Program-made: the position numbers and the translations under genes
Source: Alloascoidea africana
Lineage: Eukaryota; Ascomycota; Alloascoideomycetes; Alloascoideales; Alloascoideaceae
Direction: 5' to 3'
DNA length: 64,000 bases
Assembly: GCA_030581615.1 (NCBI GenBank)
Contig: JAKTTT010000012.1
Location: 62,001-126,000, forward strand
Part shown: one piece after another, positions 32,936 to 43,827 of the stretch
Numbering within the stretch: the stretch's first letter is position 1
Layout of the letters: every line of letters begins with the position of its first letter
Notes under the pieces: model-generated
The model's database searches: none
What the model was told of the DNA's origin: nothing
What the model saw: the letters and a program-made list of their open reading frames with translations, nothing else

Positions 32936-33164
32936 TCTCCCTGCCCAGATTTCTGCCATTACTCGCCGACTGTCATACGCTCTTTTGCCACCCTCTCCCA
33001 TCCTCCTTCCTACTACTACTTCCCTCTGCTTCTAACCATAGTCATTCTTTACTTTAACATTCCCTAAGCGCCGATCTATCCTCCTGTACTCTATCTATCT
33101 CTATTTACTTCTCTCTCTCTCGCTACACGCCCCTCGATAATAAGAAAAATCCTCTTTCCAGAAA

Positions 33165-33576
33165 ATGGACAACAACTTCTCAACAATGACCCCTCCTCCT
33201 TCAATCAGACAGGATAAAAACAACTACCTGTTCTCCCACAATCACCCCCAGGCAGTCATACCTACAGACCTGACCCTCGACCAATTCGAAGACCCCATGA
33301 ACCTCAACTTCAATGTAAACTTTTCCGAAATCGCCTCTCCCTCACAAACCGCGTCCATGGCTCAGTACAACTACAACCTGTACAAATCCAGACAACATCT
33401 CTCTTGCCAGGCCAGAACTTCCTCCTCGCCAAACCCTATAGCCCCGGAACCGGAAATCACGCCTGCTTGCCCAACCTCCTCTTCCTCAAAACTCCCAATG
33501 ATCGTAGACATCTCCATCTCCCCTAATGATGGCCGTCAGATCTTCCAAATCTACCAAACCCAGACACAAACGCCTC

Positions 33577-33607
<31 letters not shown>

Positions 33608-35821
33608 GCAACCAGAAGACCAACAAAAGCAGCAGCTGCACCCACAACCACAACCACAATCTTTATCACAATCTCAATCACAACCCCAGAATACAATCGC
33701 CCAAAGAAGAATCCTCACTCCCACTTCGGCTTCCGCTGTCCCCCGAAAATCGTGTATGCCTCTGGGCGTCGTTACGCAAAACTTGCCTAGAAAGCGCTCG
33801 CTCGATTCTCCAATTAAGCCTCTTAGCCACAAACAGGCACGAACCTTATCGTCGCCAAATGTCTCAACCTCCTGCTACACAACAACCCACTCCAAGAAAC
33901 TGAACGATGATGATGAAGAGATTTGGGGAAAAGATGTCGAGGAGGCTTTTATGGAAGGTACGTACAGTAATTTTCTTTAATTTTTTTTTTTTTTTTTTTT
34001 GGCTCGTTGCAAAGTACTAACTGAAAAACGCCTTTAGCCCTCCGTATTATCCCCAAGAACGGTCTCAAAAAGATTCACATAAACGGAAAGGTATGTGGCA
34101 GAAACGAACACATCTCGGACTACATTTATCTGAAAACTGGCAAAACCAGAACGAGAAAGCAAGTTTCTAGTCATATCCAGGTTTTGAAAAACACCGCAAA
34201 GGACCCTGTCCTATTAAAGTTGATTGCAGAAGGTGCAGGAAAAGAAGCCTACAAAAACTCTTCCTTTGGTGAACTGTTTCTCCAAAAGATAAAAAGAGAT
34301 ATTGAATCTTCAAAAACGTTTGAGAAAGGCGATATGCCTGTAGTTACTCCTGTGGCTTCCTCTTCTGATATTGGAACTCCTAGTGAGCATGCCACTAGCG
34401 TATCTTCTACGTCCACGGCAACCAGCCCCCTGGGAACTACTGCAGATGCCTACGTTGATAACTCTGCAGTTAGAATTACCCCAATTGACTTTTCCATTGG
34501 GAAACACTCCGATGACTCTGAACACGTTTACACCAGCTTGTTCAATGATAACAGCATCCAACCTCCAATGTACATTAAGCCAAGCTTACAGCTATTGCAA
34601 CGTTTCCCTAGCATTGGTGACTACTTTGAACAAAAGGCACCTTTTGCCCCCATTACAGGACAATACGCCCTTTCAAAAATCCGTCTAAGCTCAATTGCAG
34701 ACAATGGATCCAGTGCCAATTACAACACAAAGCTTTCTCTTCATCTGGATATGCCTCCAACTGTTAAAGATTTTAATTTCTCTTGCCTGACAACTATCTC
34801 AACTCTAGGCCGTGAGGTCTTGAGATTGTCTGAAGACGTTAGTTGTGATGCACAGGGAAATTTTACAATTCAGTTTGCAACCGAGTTTTGGGCTGCATTC
34901 CTAAGTAGCATTGAAACAGGTGGCCCTCAGAATCAAACCTCCTCTTCAGAGTCATCTCCAGAAGCTTCTGTTTCTTCAGGAAAGCAATTGTCCGAGCGTG
35001 AAATCAATGTTGCCGTTGGTGGATTAACCGTCTCCCAAGCCATTTATGGAGAAAATCCAACAACATTGGAGAAATACGCTTTTGGTGTGTTGCTTTGGGA
35101 ATTTGTTTGCGTAAATGATGAAAATGATGATGCAGTTACCATTGCCCGAACCATTAGCAACGATTCAATTTGTCAAATGTCTTCTTTCCCACCATTCTTT
35201 GCAAACAAGCAAAATAGACTTTTGGCCTCTCAGTCACAACAACCACTTGCAACTGCAACACCTTGCAGCTCTTATCCAGAGTCTGTTGTCGGTACCCCTC
35301 TTTCAGGAGAGGTTGATGCTTTGAAATATGGCACCTTCTTGCTCCACGCTCAGAGAACCAATAACAAGAATTCCGTTTATCTCCAACAAAATCCAACAAC
35401 TTCATCACTGTATTTGAGTGAGTCTTCAATCACAAGTCCTTCGGACTTTGTAACACTTCACTCTGGCAGCAGCGAAGAAAGTATATTGGATTTGGACTAT
35501 TATAACAAAAGCGTCAAATCCGAAGATTTCAACTTTAGTGGACTTACCAACTCAACCCCTTCATTAATAGATTACACAATGGTTAACCCAAACTCTCTAG
35601 GTGGCTTGCAGACCATTGCTGGTGTTGAGGATGATTATCTTAGCACTGGTAATAAAGATGCAAATGGAACTGAGAGTTTGAACATTGGTAATACTCTTCT
35701 ACATTCTAGTGTTGGCAAATTTTCAAATGCTAGTCCATATGACCTTGAACCTGAACAACAAGATACTGGTCTTTTGGCTGACTTGAAATCTGAAGATTTT
35801 AATGCAATCTTTAACTACTAA
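33165..35821 (+). CDS. TEC1: TEA/ATTS-domain transcription factor Tec1
   Basis: Regulator of the TEAD/AbaA/Tec1 family, which governs filamentation, adhesion or conidiation genes in fungi. Two exons, 33165-33957 and 34038-35821, joined across an 80-nt intron (GTACGT, branch TACTAAC, TTTAG), give 858 residues. The intron splits the TEA domain at about residue 265: [12 protein letters not shown], then [35 protein letters not shown] and [16 protein letters not shown], all strongly conserved. A 12-glutamine run lies near residue 138. The C-terminal half includes a region like the Tec1/TEAD partner-binding domain ([18 protein letters not shown]) and Ser-rich acidic sequence. It is longer than S. 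cerevisiae Tec1 (486) and nearer the size of mould AbaA. Long regulatory regions lie on both sides. Confidence 0.93.
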
Positions 35822-38022
35822 TCTACTTGTTTATACTCAAAGTATAATTTAAAGCAAAAACAACCGGCTACTCACTTTTTACTTCTCCCATGGGGTCACT
35901 TACAATTGTGATTGTATACAAGAAAACATTTTTTGGTTGTCCGATTCCTTCCTTAGTTGTACATTTTGTCCTCCTGATTGATTAATACATTTTTGTTTTG
36001 TTTTTTTTTTTCTTTCCACCTTTTCATGCTTGTTATCTCTTTTTTGTATCTAATTGCATACCTCTCTTATTTTATCTTCCTTTTTTTATTTCCCCTACCT
36101 TTTTCTTTGTGTTTTTTTTTGTCCCCATCTCTCGATCTATTTTCTTTTAAGAACATTATTGTTAAGAACTTATTGTTATTTCCGTTTTTTATATCATGAA
36201 TTTTGCATACTCTGTATACCTTTTTATATTTGTTGTTACATGTGTTTAAATCCTGCCAATATTGCTCATAATATTGTTTGTACTATTTCACTTTACAATT
36301 TCTTTTTTCTACTTATTATTATTACTATTATTATTGTTGTGTCTGCTAATGATATGATCTCTATCAATCACAATAACAAAAAGGAAGGGGAAGTGCAGTC
36401 TACTTTTACCTACTCAACAACCACAAGAAACGAATCTTTGCACTCTGTTGCGCGACAGAGCTGGAACATTCTTTCACTGATTGTTCTGTCTGAATCAAAT
36501 AAAAATGCTCTTGGCCTTCGATGCCAAAGGTAAACTATTTTTTGTGTCGCCCTTGTTACAAAACAGCCGCAATCATCGACAAGTTTGGATGGAGTGGAGT
36601 TTTTGAATAATAAGGAGATATAACTTTTTTTTTGTTTTTTATTCGATTAATTTTTTATCTTTTTTTAAAACCAGAAAGTTTCTGAATGTTTGAATATCTC
36701 TAAATAAGAGAATAATCTTTAATAAGTCTCTCATTTACACACCTATACTTTTTTTATCTTTCTATTTTTTTTGCTACTAGTTTTTTTATATTTTGTCATT
36801 GCTCTTGGCAGTATACAATAAAAAGAGTATAAATAGTCTCAAAAGTGAACAAAAAACAAAAAAAAAGAAAGTTATAGATAGAAGTCAGACACAACGTCAA
36901 CCATTGTATCCAATTTTGAAATAAGTTTGAGGACGCCGACGTAATTATGTAAACTAGCGTTTAAAATTAGTGTGTCTTATAGTCGTCAATTCTTGAGCAA
37001 TCAAAAGAACTTGAGAGCGTTTATTTCACTCCTTGATCTGTTGTCAGGTAGTTATAATTTTTGAAACGGATGTAGTTTTCCGTTTGCTTTACGCCTTGTT
37101 ATCTATTATTTTTCCAACATCAGATGGGAGGCATATTCCTAGTGAAAGGAGCAAGCACTTGATAGTGGATTCAGATCTCGAGACAAAACTTAATTCCAGA
37201 GCAAAAGTCATGGTAGTAAAATTGCCTGACATCATCATCTCATCACTGGTATCATCATTGTGAAACATCCCTTAATTATCAACATCAGCAGGAGGACAAG
37301 GACAACATCATTTACATTTGCTATTATGTATGGCAGATCGGAGTTTAAAAGATGGTTGACGTCAGTCAGCACAAAACAGGAAAAACGTTTTATCTGGCAT
37401 TTGGGGGAGAGAGAGATGTATGGGTGTAGCCAAGGCATGGCCTGGGCAAACCAAAAAAAACCCAAGCCCAAGCCAAAGCCAAAAAAAAATTATGAACGGG
37501 AACGTTACGAGGAGACTGACAGAGACCCAAAAAAAAAATTATTGAATCATACCTTTTTGTCCACCAGTTGTAGAGCCGCAAAACGGGACACAAGTGCAAA
37601 AAAGAAAATGGTTGTTTTCCAAGTGAGTGAAAGAAGGAATGATGAATAATATAACCCATGAATATTGATTCTTCTTATCTTTTTGTTTGCGTTTTTTTTT
37701 TCTGGGGGATTATGGTTTTTACATCATCATTATCATGGAGGGGTTTTTTTGGGGGGGATATCAAAGACTAGAACCTCTAGTACTCTGCATCCACATTTAC
37801 AATTACAATTTTCAATTACTTTTTCTTTCTTTCTTTCTTCCTTTCCTGTTTCTCCTTTCTACTTGTTTTCCATCCGACACAGCATTCAATTAATTGTCCA
37901 ACTAACTAACGAGAAGACCCCATTTTGATTTTCGATATAAAATTTAGAACATTAAGAAATTCCTTCGTAACGGCCGACAAACAAATCCAATCCCATCAAC
38001 TGTTTTAAATACTGAACCTGTT
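35822..38022. other. Intergenic region TEC1 / RCK2
   Basis: 2.2 kb with T-rich tracts, an ATT/ACT-rich microsatellite near 36316-36341 and a TATAAATA word at 36828-36835 followed by an A-rich stretch. Frames on the plus strand (36054-36533, 37033-37263, 37260-37649) are short, low in complexity or lack ATG. No gene is called. It may hold a long TEC1 3' UTR, a long RCK2 leader or a noncoding transcript. Confidence 0.5.
36828..36835 (+). promoter_or_regulatory. Orphan TATA-like word TATAAATA
   Basis: Good TATA consensus on the plus strand with A-rich sequence just downstream, but the next called ATG (RCK2) is 1.19 kb away. It could drive a long leader or a noncoding RNA. Confidence 0.25.
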
Positions 38023-39895
38023 ATGGGTATAACCACAGAAACAATCGTTACAAAATCTTCGGATACAGATACATCATCATCATCATCAATACCTGTACCT
38101 GGGAATCATATTCAAACAACGGTGACTCCCTCAGTTATGGATGTTGATGACCACCACAAGTATTACAAAGATGAAATTGAAAATGAATCAAAACATAATA
38201 ATAAAAATGCCCGAGAATTGGCACTTGAAAAAGCAGCCAGAACAAATCGAAAATCTTCATCGTATCCCGGTTTGGAAAGATACAAGTTGTTTGATAAGAT
38301 AGGAGAGTACGTGGCTTTACAACAATGTTTTTGTTGCCACGAATCTTGCTAACATGTGTGGAATAATAGAGGTGCATTCTCAACGGTTTATCTTGCTGAA
38401 GATATCAAAACTGGACAACAGGTGGCGATAAAAGTTATCAAAAAGTTCGAATTGGATGCAAAACATGTATGTTCTTGCTTGGTTGCTTCGTTGGTTTTTT
38501 CTTTTGCATTACTAATCTCCGAGGGGGAAACATATAGGATGATAGCATATTGGGAGAGGAAGGTAGAAAAGCGAAAGAACTGGTTAAGGTATGATTTACG
38601 AGATGCGTTTTCTCTATAAATATAAAAAAAAAAGAGATTATTAATAAACATGTATCTAGAGATCCGGGATTCTCAAAGAAATCGCGATAATGAAGAGACT
38701 CAACCATTTCAACATTGTTTCCTTTTTAGGATTTGTCGAGGATAATAAATATTATCATATCATACAGGAACTTATTCCTGGAGGTGAACTTTTCCAAGAG
38801 ATTGTAAGGTTGACCTATTTTTCCGAAGATTTATCGCGACATGTAATTGGACAGGTTGCTGAAGCAATACGATATTTACACGAAGAGGCCGGAATTGTTC
38901 ATCGAGATATCAAACCCGAAAACCTTTTATTCTATCCTATAGATTTCATCCCTTCCAAAAACCAAGTTTTCCGAAAAGGTGATATTCCGTCTCAAAAGGC
39001 AGATGAAGGCGTTTTCATCCCAGGGGTTGGGTCCGGTGGAATAGGAATTGTAAAATTGGCCGATTTTGGTCTTTCGAAACAGGTCTGGGACAGTAAAACA
39101 AAGACTCCTTGTGGTACTGTTGGTTATACTGCACCCGAGATTGTTCGAGATGAAAAATATACCAAAAGTGTCGATATGTGGGCTCTTGGTTGTGTTTTGT
39201 ATACAATTCTATGTGGGTTCCCACCTTTTTATGATGAAAATATTCAAATTCTGACGGAAAAAGTCGCAAGGGGTCAATACACTTTCCTAAGTCCGTGGTG
39301 GGATGATATTAGCCTGGAGGCTAAAGACCTTGTTTCTCATCTTTTAACTGTTGATCCAAATCAACGATATACAATTAATGAAATGTTGAACCATCCATGG
39401 ATGAGGAAAGGAGAAAGCGTTTATAGTCGTCCCCCTTCTCAACATAAATCACATCTTGATCGGGTCACGAAGATTAAAAATAGTGAACTGTTGGATAACT
39501 CGGGATCAAACCAAAGGATAAAAAGTGGGACATGTTCTCCTGCAGTTACTCTAAAAGAGATATTTGATATTTCAAATGCAGTTCATAGAATGGAAGAGGA
39601 GAGCATCATGAGAAAACGTGGTGAATTTATGGATATTTTGAACGAGCTTGATGAAGATGATGGTGTCGAGCTTGATAGGGGTACAAGCAGGCATGTCACT
39701 GGACACCGTGCACCACCACCACCACCAGCTTATGCCGGAGACGGTTTAGAGGAACGGAGAAGAGGCAGAACCAAAGAGAAAGGAAAAGGAGGTTTGGATA
39801 ATCTCGAGTTTAGAATGTTTGATTTGAAATTGGAAGGTGCGACTATACTTGAGAGACGAAAGAAGAAAAACAGACGACAAGCAGTACGTGCCTAG
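38023..39895 (+). CDS. RCK2: CaMK-like protein kinase, Rck1/Rck2 (Srk1) family
   Basis: MAPK-activated kinase that acts below the Hog1-type stress MAPK and slows translation under osmotic or oxidative stress. Four exons, 38023-38306, 38370-38466, 38538-38588 and 38660-39895, give 555 residues; the introns are 63, 71 and 71 nt. The glycine loop IGEGAFSTVY spans splice 1. Lys116 (VAIK), the HRDIKPENLL loop near 224, DFG near 279 and TPCGTVGYTAPE are intact. The insert DEGVFIPGVGSGGIGIVKLA between catalytic loop and DFG is specific to Rck kinases. Exon 3 encodes 17 residues (LGEEGRKAKELVK) leading into ILKEIAIMKRLNH. A proline run (HRAPPPPPAYAG) and a basic C-terminus follow the domain. Four-exon structure is inferred from consensus sites and kinase homology. 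Confidence 0.92.
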
Positions 39896-40666
39896 ACGTT
39901 GTGACTTACTCTTTTTCAATAACTTTTTTGTTTGTTTTTATCATAAGAAGCAACTACTTTTTTTATTCAATAGCTTCACCTTGTTATGTGTCATGTCGTT
40001 GTTATGTTTAGATTTTCAATCTGCTTTATAAGTTAGCGAGAAAAACATAAAGAAAAATACGAGAAAATACGAATGATTGTGCAACACTTGTTTCCACTAT
40101 TCTCAAAAGTAAGGTATCATCGGACCAGAGACATTAAAAGCCGCCAGGAGCCGGAACCGATTACCACGCCTTTTGCTTCCAAGGAGCATAAGAACACAAC
40201 TCGAACCATGTTTAAAGAGACGGTTTTTTCTTGTTGCCCATTTACATAGTTAACCAATCATGTGGAGAAAGGGAGCGTGTATTGGCCAGGCCATTGCCCA
40301 GTATCCTTCTCCACGCTCTACACAGTCTTACTCAATCTACAGTGCAAAATAAATGAGCTTTTAACCCGAGGAATTTGCTATTTTTACCTTCTCTTCGCTT
40401 GCTTTGCTTTCGTGTTCCTGGTCAAATGACACATCGCCTCTCCTTTATTTTTACGAGACATCCCTGCAGAAACAAGCTTTACCCGGGGACAAAACAAAAA
40501 GAAAAAAAAGAAAAATAGTCCTGGTTGTCCAACCCGATCCACCATTCTCTCGTTTTGTGCACCGACATTTTTACAAAGCATCCTCTTCCACTCTTTAATT
40601 CGTGTTTACTTTCCCTCATTCGGTTCCTTGGCTTTACTCTATCCAGAGCTGTGACTGGAAACAAAC
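39896..40666. other. Intergenic region RCK2 / SVL3-like gene
   Basis: 770 bp with the RCK2 3' end and the SVL3-like promoter. A CCAAT word (40255-40259) and a Reb1-type word are present. No gene seen. Confidence 0.5.
40479..40485 (-). promoter_or_regulatory. Reb1-type site TTACCCG upstream of the SVL3-like gene
   Basis: 188 bp upstream of the inferred first ATG of the SVL3-like gene. Confidence 0.4.
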
Positions 40667-43459
40667 ATGAGCTTTCCTGTCCTTTGCAGTATGTTGTTTC
40701 TCTTGCTACCATAACGCTCTCTTATGCCGCCGGCGTCGTCCTCTAACAAAGTCAAAAAACAAAATATGAAAACCTGAACAGTTGGATACACGCCGTTTCT
40801 TGCATTTTTCTCTTGGCGACTGTTCCATGCTCAAGCTTGTAAGGTTATAGTTGTCTCTCCTGAAAGAATTGCTATAAATTGGAGGTAATGATAGATGTTT
40901 GGAAATTCTTTTCATCACAATGGTTCAGAGAGTTAACCACTGGAATTTTTGCCAAACTATAGATCCTCCAAATTTGGAAACACGCGATATATTCCATCGT
41001 CAGTACCTTCAATTCAAGATGCGTTTGCAATAGCCTCTACCAACCCACATGCATTACCAAAAGTTATCGTAATAAGTCCAGAATCTAAGCAAGATTTGAT
41101 CGAATCATGTCATGTTTTACAACAATGCTTGCAGAGAATTCCGCATCACCACAGCTCAAACAGAACGCTACCTGTAGTGGCGATTTTATCCCACGGCGCT
41201 GATTCCAAAAAGCTGACCTCTTTAGCTAAAGAGATTCTGAATGGCGTCTACGTGGCAGACGTTTTTTCAGTTGTAATGGATGTGGACGTTCGACAAATTG
41301 GTCCAAATGCTTTTCAACACCATGGAAAACCCTCTGCCGAGGCAATGCCTGAAGAATGTTATATTGGATCATTTTTTCCAAACGACGCTAGCGCTTCTTT
41401 AGATGTGAGTGTAATGAAAGAGCTAATAGAACGGCTCAACTCGGTAAACCTGCAAGCTCAGTACATTTCTTCCCCTAGTGAATTTCAACTAGTGGAATGG
41501 CAACGGACGATTATACCATATGTTGCTGTTGGAGCTACTTCTGTGGTGTTTGATGAACCTGATGCCATGGGAATGATGGAGCCAGCTGTTAAAACGATTT
41601 TCCAAGGTTTAGTCAAAGAGTTGAAGACACTGGCTCTGACAACAGGATGCGATGGGGAGATTGAAAATTGGGATCTCAATAAACATGCTACTACGGTAGA
41701 AACAAGTATTTTGACAGACGCTCAAACTTCACAACCTGGTCAAGTTAAGAATGCTACTCAAAACGACGATGCAATCAACATTTGTTCTCTTTTCTATTAC
41801 AACTTCTGCAATGGATACCCTATGCACGAGAATCTTTGTATATTTGAATTGATCCAAACAGCTAAAGGTTGTAATCTTCCTGTTCCCTATCTCGAATTTC
41901 TATATGCCACAGTCTTACAGGCTATGAAAGTCAAACGCGGTGAATCAGCACTTTATCAAATAAAAGAAAGTACCAGCAGTGGCAATGAACAACAAGTTGA
42001 TTTCCACTTTGAAACCGCTCCTGTAAATACCAGAAACATCAGTGCTCCTAGATCACTGCCCACACAGTTGCACCGACATTCAAGAGTGAAATCGGAGTTA
42101 AATCCTGATGTGTGGGGAGAAGAAGCTCGCCTAATTGCCAATTTCAACGGTTCGTTTGATTCTCCTGTTATTGAACAACCAGGTGGCTCTCCAGAGCTCC
42201 CTTCTCACTATGATATGGGAAGACAGGGACCAACAAATGCTGAAGGATGGCCTCCTCCAGTCATGGCCAATCCACCACAACGGTTACGAGTACCCCAAAG
42301 AGGTCCTGGGCGAAATCCGCCTTTGGTTCAAGATGAAGATGACACTTATCCACACTCAATGTATCGTTCCAGAACCCCAACTTCAAGCATAATGAACGGA
42401 TCTGCTCCTTCTGCTACAGCTACTATGCATCAAGTATTCACATCAACTCAAGCATCACGATTTGATCTTGTAAAGTTTACTGGAAGAAGAAACCGAAGAG
42501 ATTCAAAAGCCGACCCCTTTTTCATGGGGCCAGGTGGAAATATTCCTAGAGCGACCTGCCACAATTCCAAATCAATTACAAATCTTCAAAACGAACTAAT
42601 GGCGTCCTCTTCTGATAGGTATGCAATTGTTGACTCTGGAAGACGCAACAACAAACCCAAGTCATTACGACAGCCATCTACTCCTCCACAACAATTTATG
42701 GCTTCTACGGGTGGTATGGGCCCGGCCGCGGTACAAGGGAGATTCCCGCCACAATTTACCAATCTCCCTCAAGGTGTGATGAACCGCAAAGGATTAATGA
42801 AAACAAGGGCTTCTAAATCTACTCCTGGATTGCACCAAGATTATGAAGCAGGCGGAGCGCCATTCGTACCAGCACCGTATGTACCAGCACCATTCGTACC
42901 AGCTCAAGGAATTGTCCGTTCTAGTTCTCCTTTGGATCCCCCTCGCTCTCAGTCAAGGGCACAAGTGTTCAATCATAGTGCACCTCCCACTGTGAATTTG
43001 AATTTAAATGAGAATACTACAGATTCATCATCAGCTCCAAGCTCCCCGTATTCGGGTGTCTGTGAAGCCGATACGTCAATTGGGACTGGCGGTAGCATTA
43101 CTTCTTCATCCGCATCTCTTCCAGCTTCTGCTGTGCGACAACATCATCAAAAACGTATTGAAACACCAGGAAGCTCTAAATTTCAGTTTGAATATAACGC
43201 GCCGACAATCACAAACACGAGCATGTCGGAGCTACCTACAACGGAGCACAGTCCACAATTACATACAGGGTCGGCATATTCTGACTCTACAACATCTCAA
43301 GGACAAACTGAAACAGCAAAAGAGCCTTCTCTACCCGGAGAAGAACCTTCTAGGACTTCAACGAACACAGTGGACGTTTCGAGTGTAAATACCCATGGGC
43401 AAGGAAAATCAAAGGAAAGAAAAACTATGTTTGGTTTTGGGAGGAAGAAAAAGAACTGA
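40667..43459 (+). CDS. SVL3: Svl3/Pam1-like protein with ketopantoate-reductase-type Rossmann domain
   Basis: Member of a fungal family related to ketopantoate reductases but with long disordered tails; Svl3 localises to the bud neck and sites of polar growth, biochemical role unknown. I infer three exons, 40667-40688 (22 nt), 40782-40884 and 40963-43459, giving 873 residues. The splices restore a Rossmann start, MSFPVLCIGYTPFLAFFSWR then ACKVIVVSPER, joined to NWRSSKFGNTRYIP. Later blocks include FSVVMDVDVRQIGPN and a helical domain with NGYPMHENLCIFELIQ. The C-terminal half is rich in Ser/Pro/Gln, with an (APxVP)n repeat near residue 670 and a basic end (RKTMFGFGRKKKN). Introns are 93 nt (branch CTCTAAC) and 78 nt. 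Without the first exons the nucleotide-binding strand would be missing. Family call is from memory of motifs. Confidence 0.65.
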
Positions 43460-43827
43460 CAATCTTTGCTTGCAAGGAAAAATGAAAATCAAATTTGACT
43501 TTTCTATAATTGCCTTTTTTATTCACTATTTTTTTTTTTCAAAAAGAAAATTATGTTGACTTTCGCATTTGTTACTTTCTCTCTGCTATTCAAATCCAAT
43601 AGTCCTATGAACATGCTATACTAAGCGCGGCAAAGATACCATCAACAGGAAAGGTTTGCTAAAAGATTGTAATGAGAGATTGCTATTTATTCTGCTTCAA
43701 CATTACGAGTAAATGCGTAAAACCACTACTACCAAGAAGAAACGTAAACAGTAACAAGCACAAAAAACTTTTTTGATGACTAGACGAGTAAGCGCTTCTT
43801 TAGGTCAAAAGTTCTACACACAATAAA
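43460..43827. other. Convergent intergenic region, SVL3-like / GCD6
   Basis: 368 bp of AT-rich 3' sequence between two convergent genes. Nothing further seen. Confidence 0.5.

Larger units (their letters stand above)
31390..33164. other. Intergenic region MAK21 / TEC1, composite low-complexity promoter
   Basis: A 1.8-kb region made of distinct blocks. It holds two copies of TTATATAAGCT (31589-31599 and 31749-31759) flanking a perfect hairpin, then purine-rich blocks (about 31790-31870 and 32085-32165). A G+C-rich island at about 32330-32860 contains several minisatellites, and pyrimidine-rich leader sequence with (CT)11 runs up to the TEC1 start. Open frames across the G+C-rich island start at GTG, have biased low-complexity content, and are not called. 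Confidence 0.6.

Noticed and set aside
32378-33067. 229-codon frame in the G+C-rich TEC1 upstream region
   Set aside because: Starts at GTG, consists of low-complexity Pro/Arg/Ser sequence over minisatellites, and competing frames overlap it.
36054-36533. 159-codon frame downstream of TEC1
   Set aside because: Phe/Leu-rich translation of T-rich 3' sequence, typical of chance frames in such DNA.
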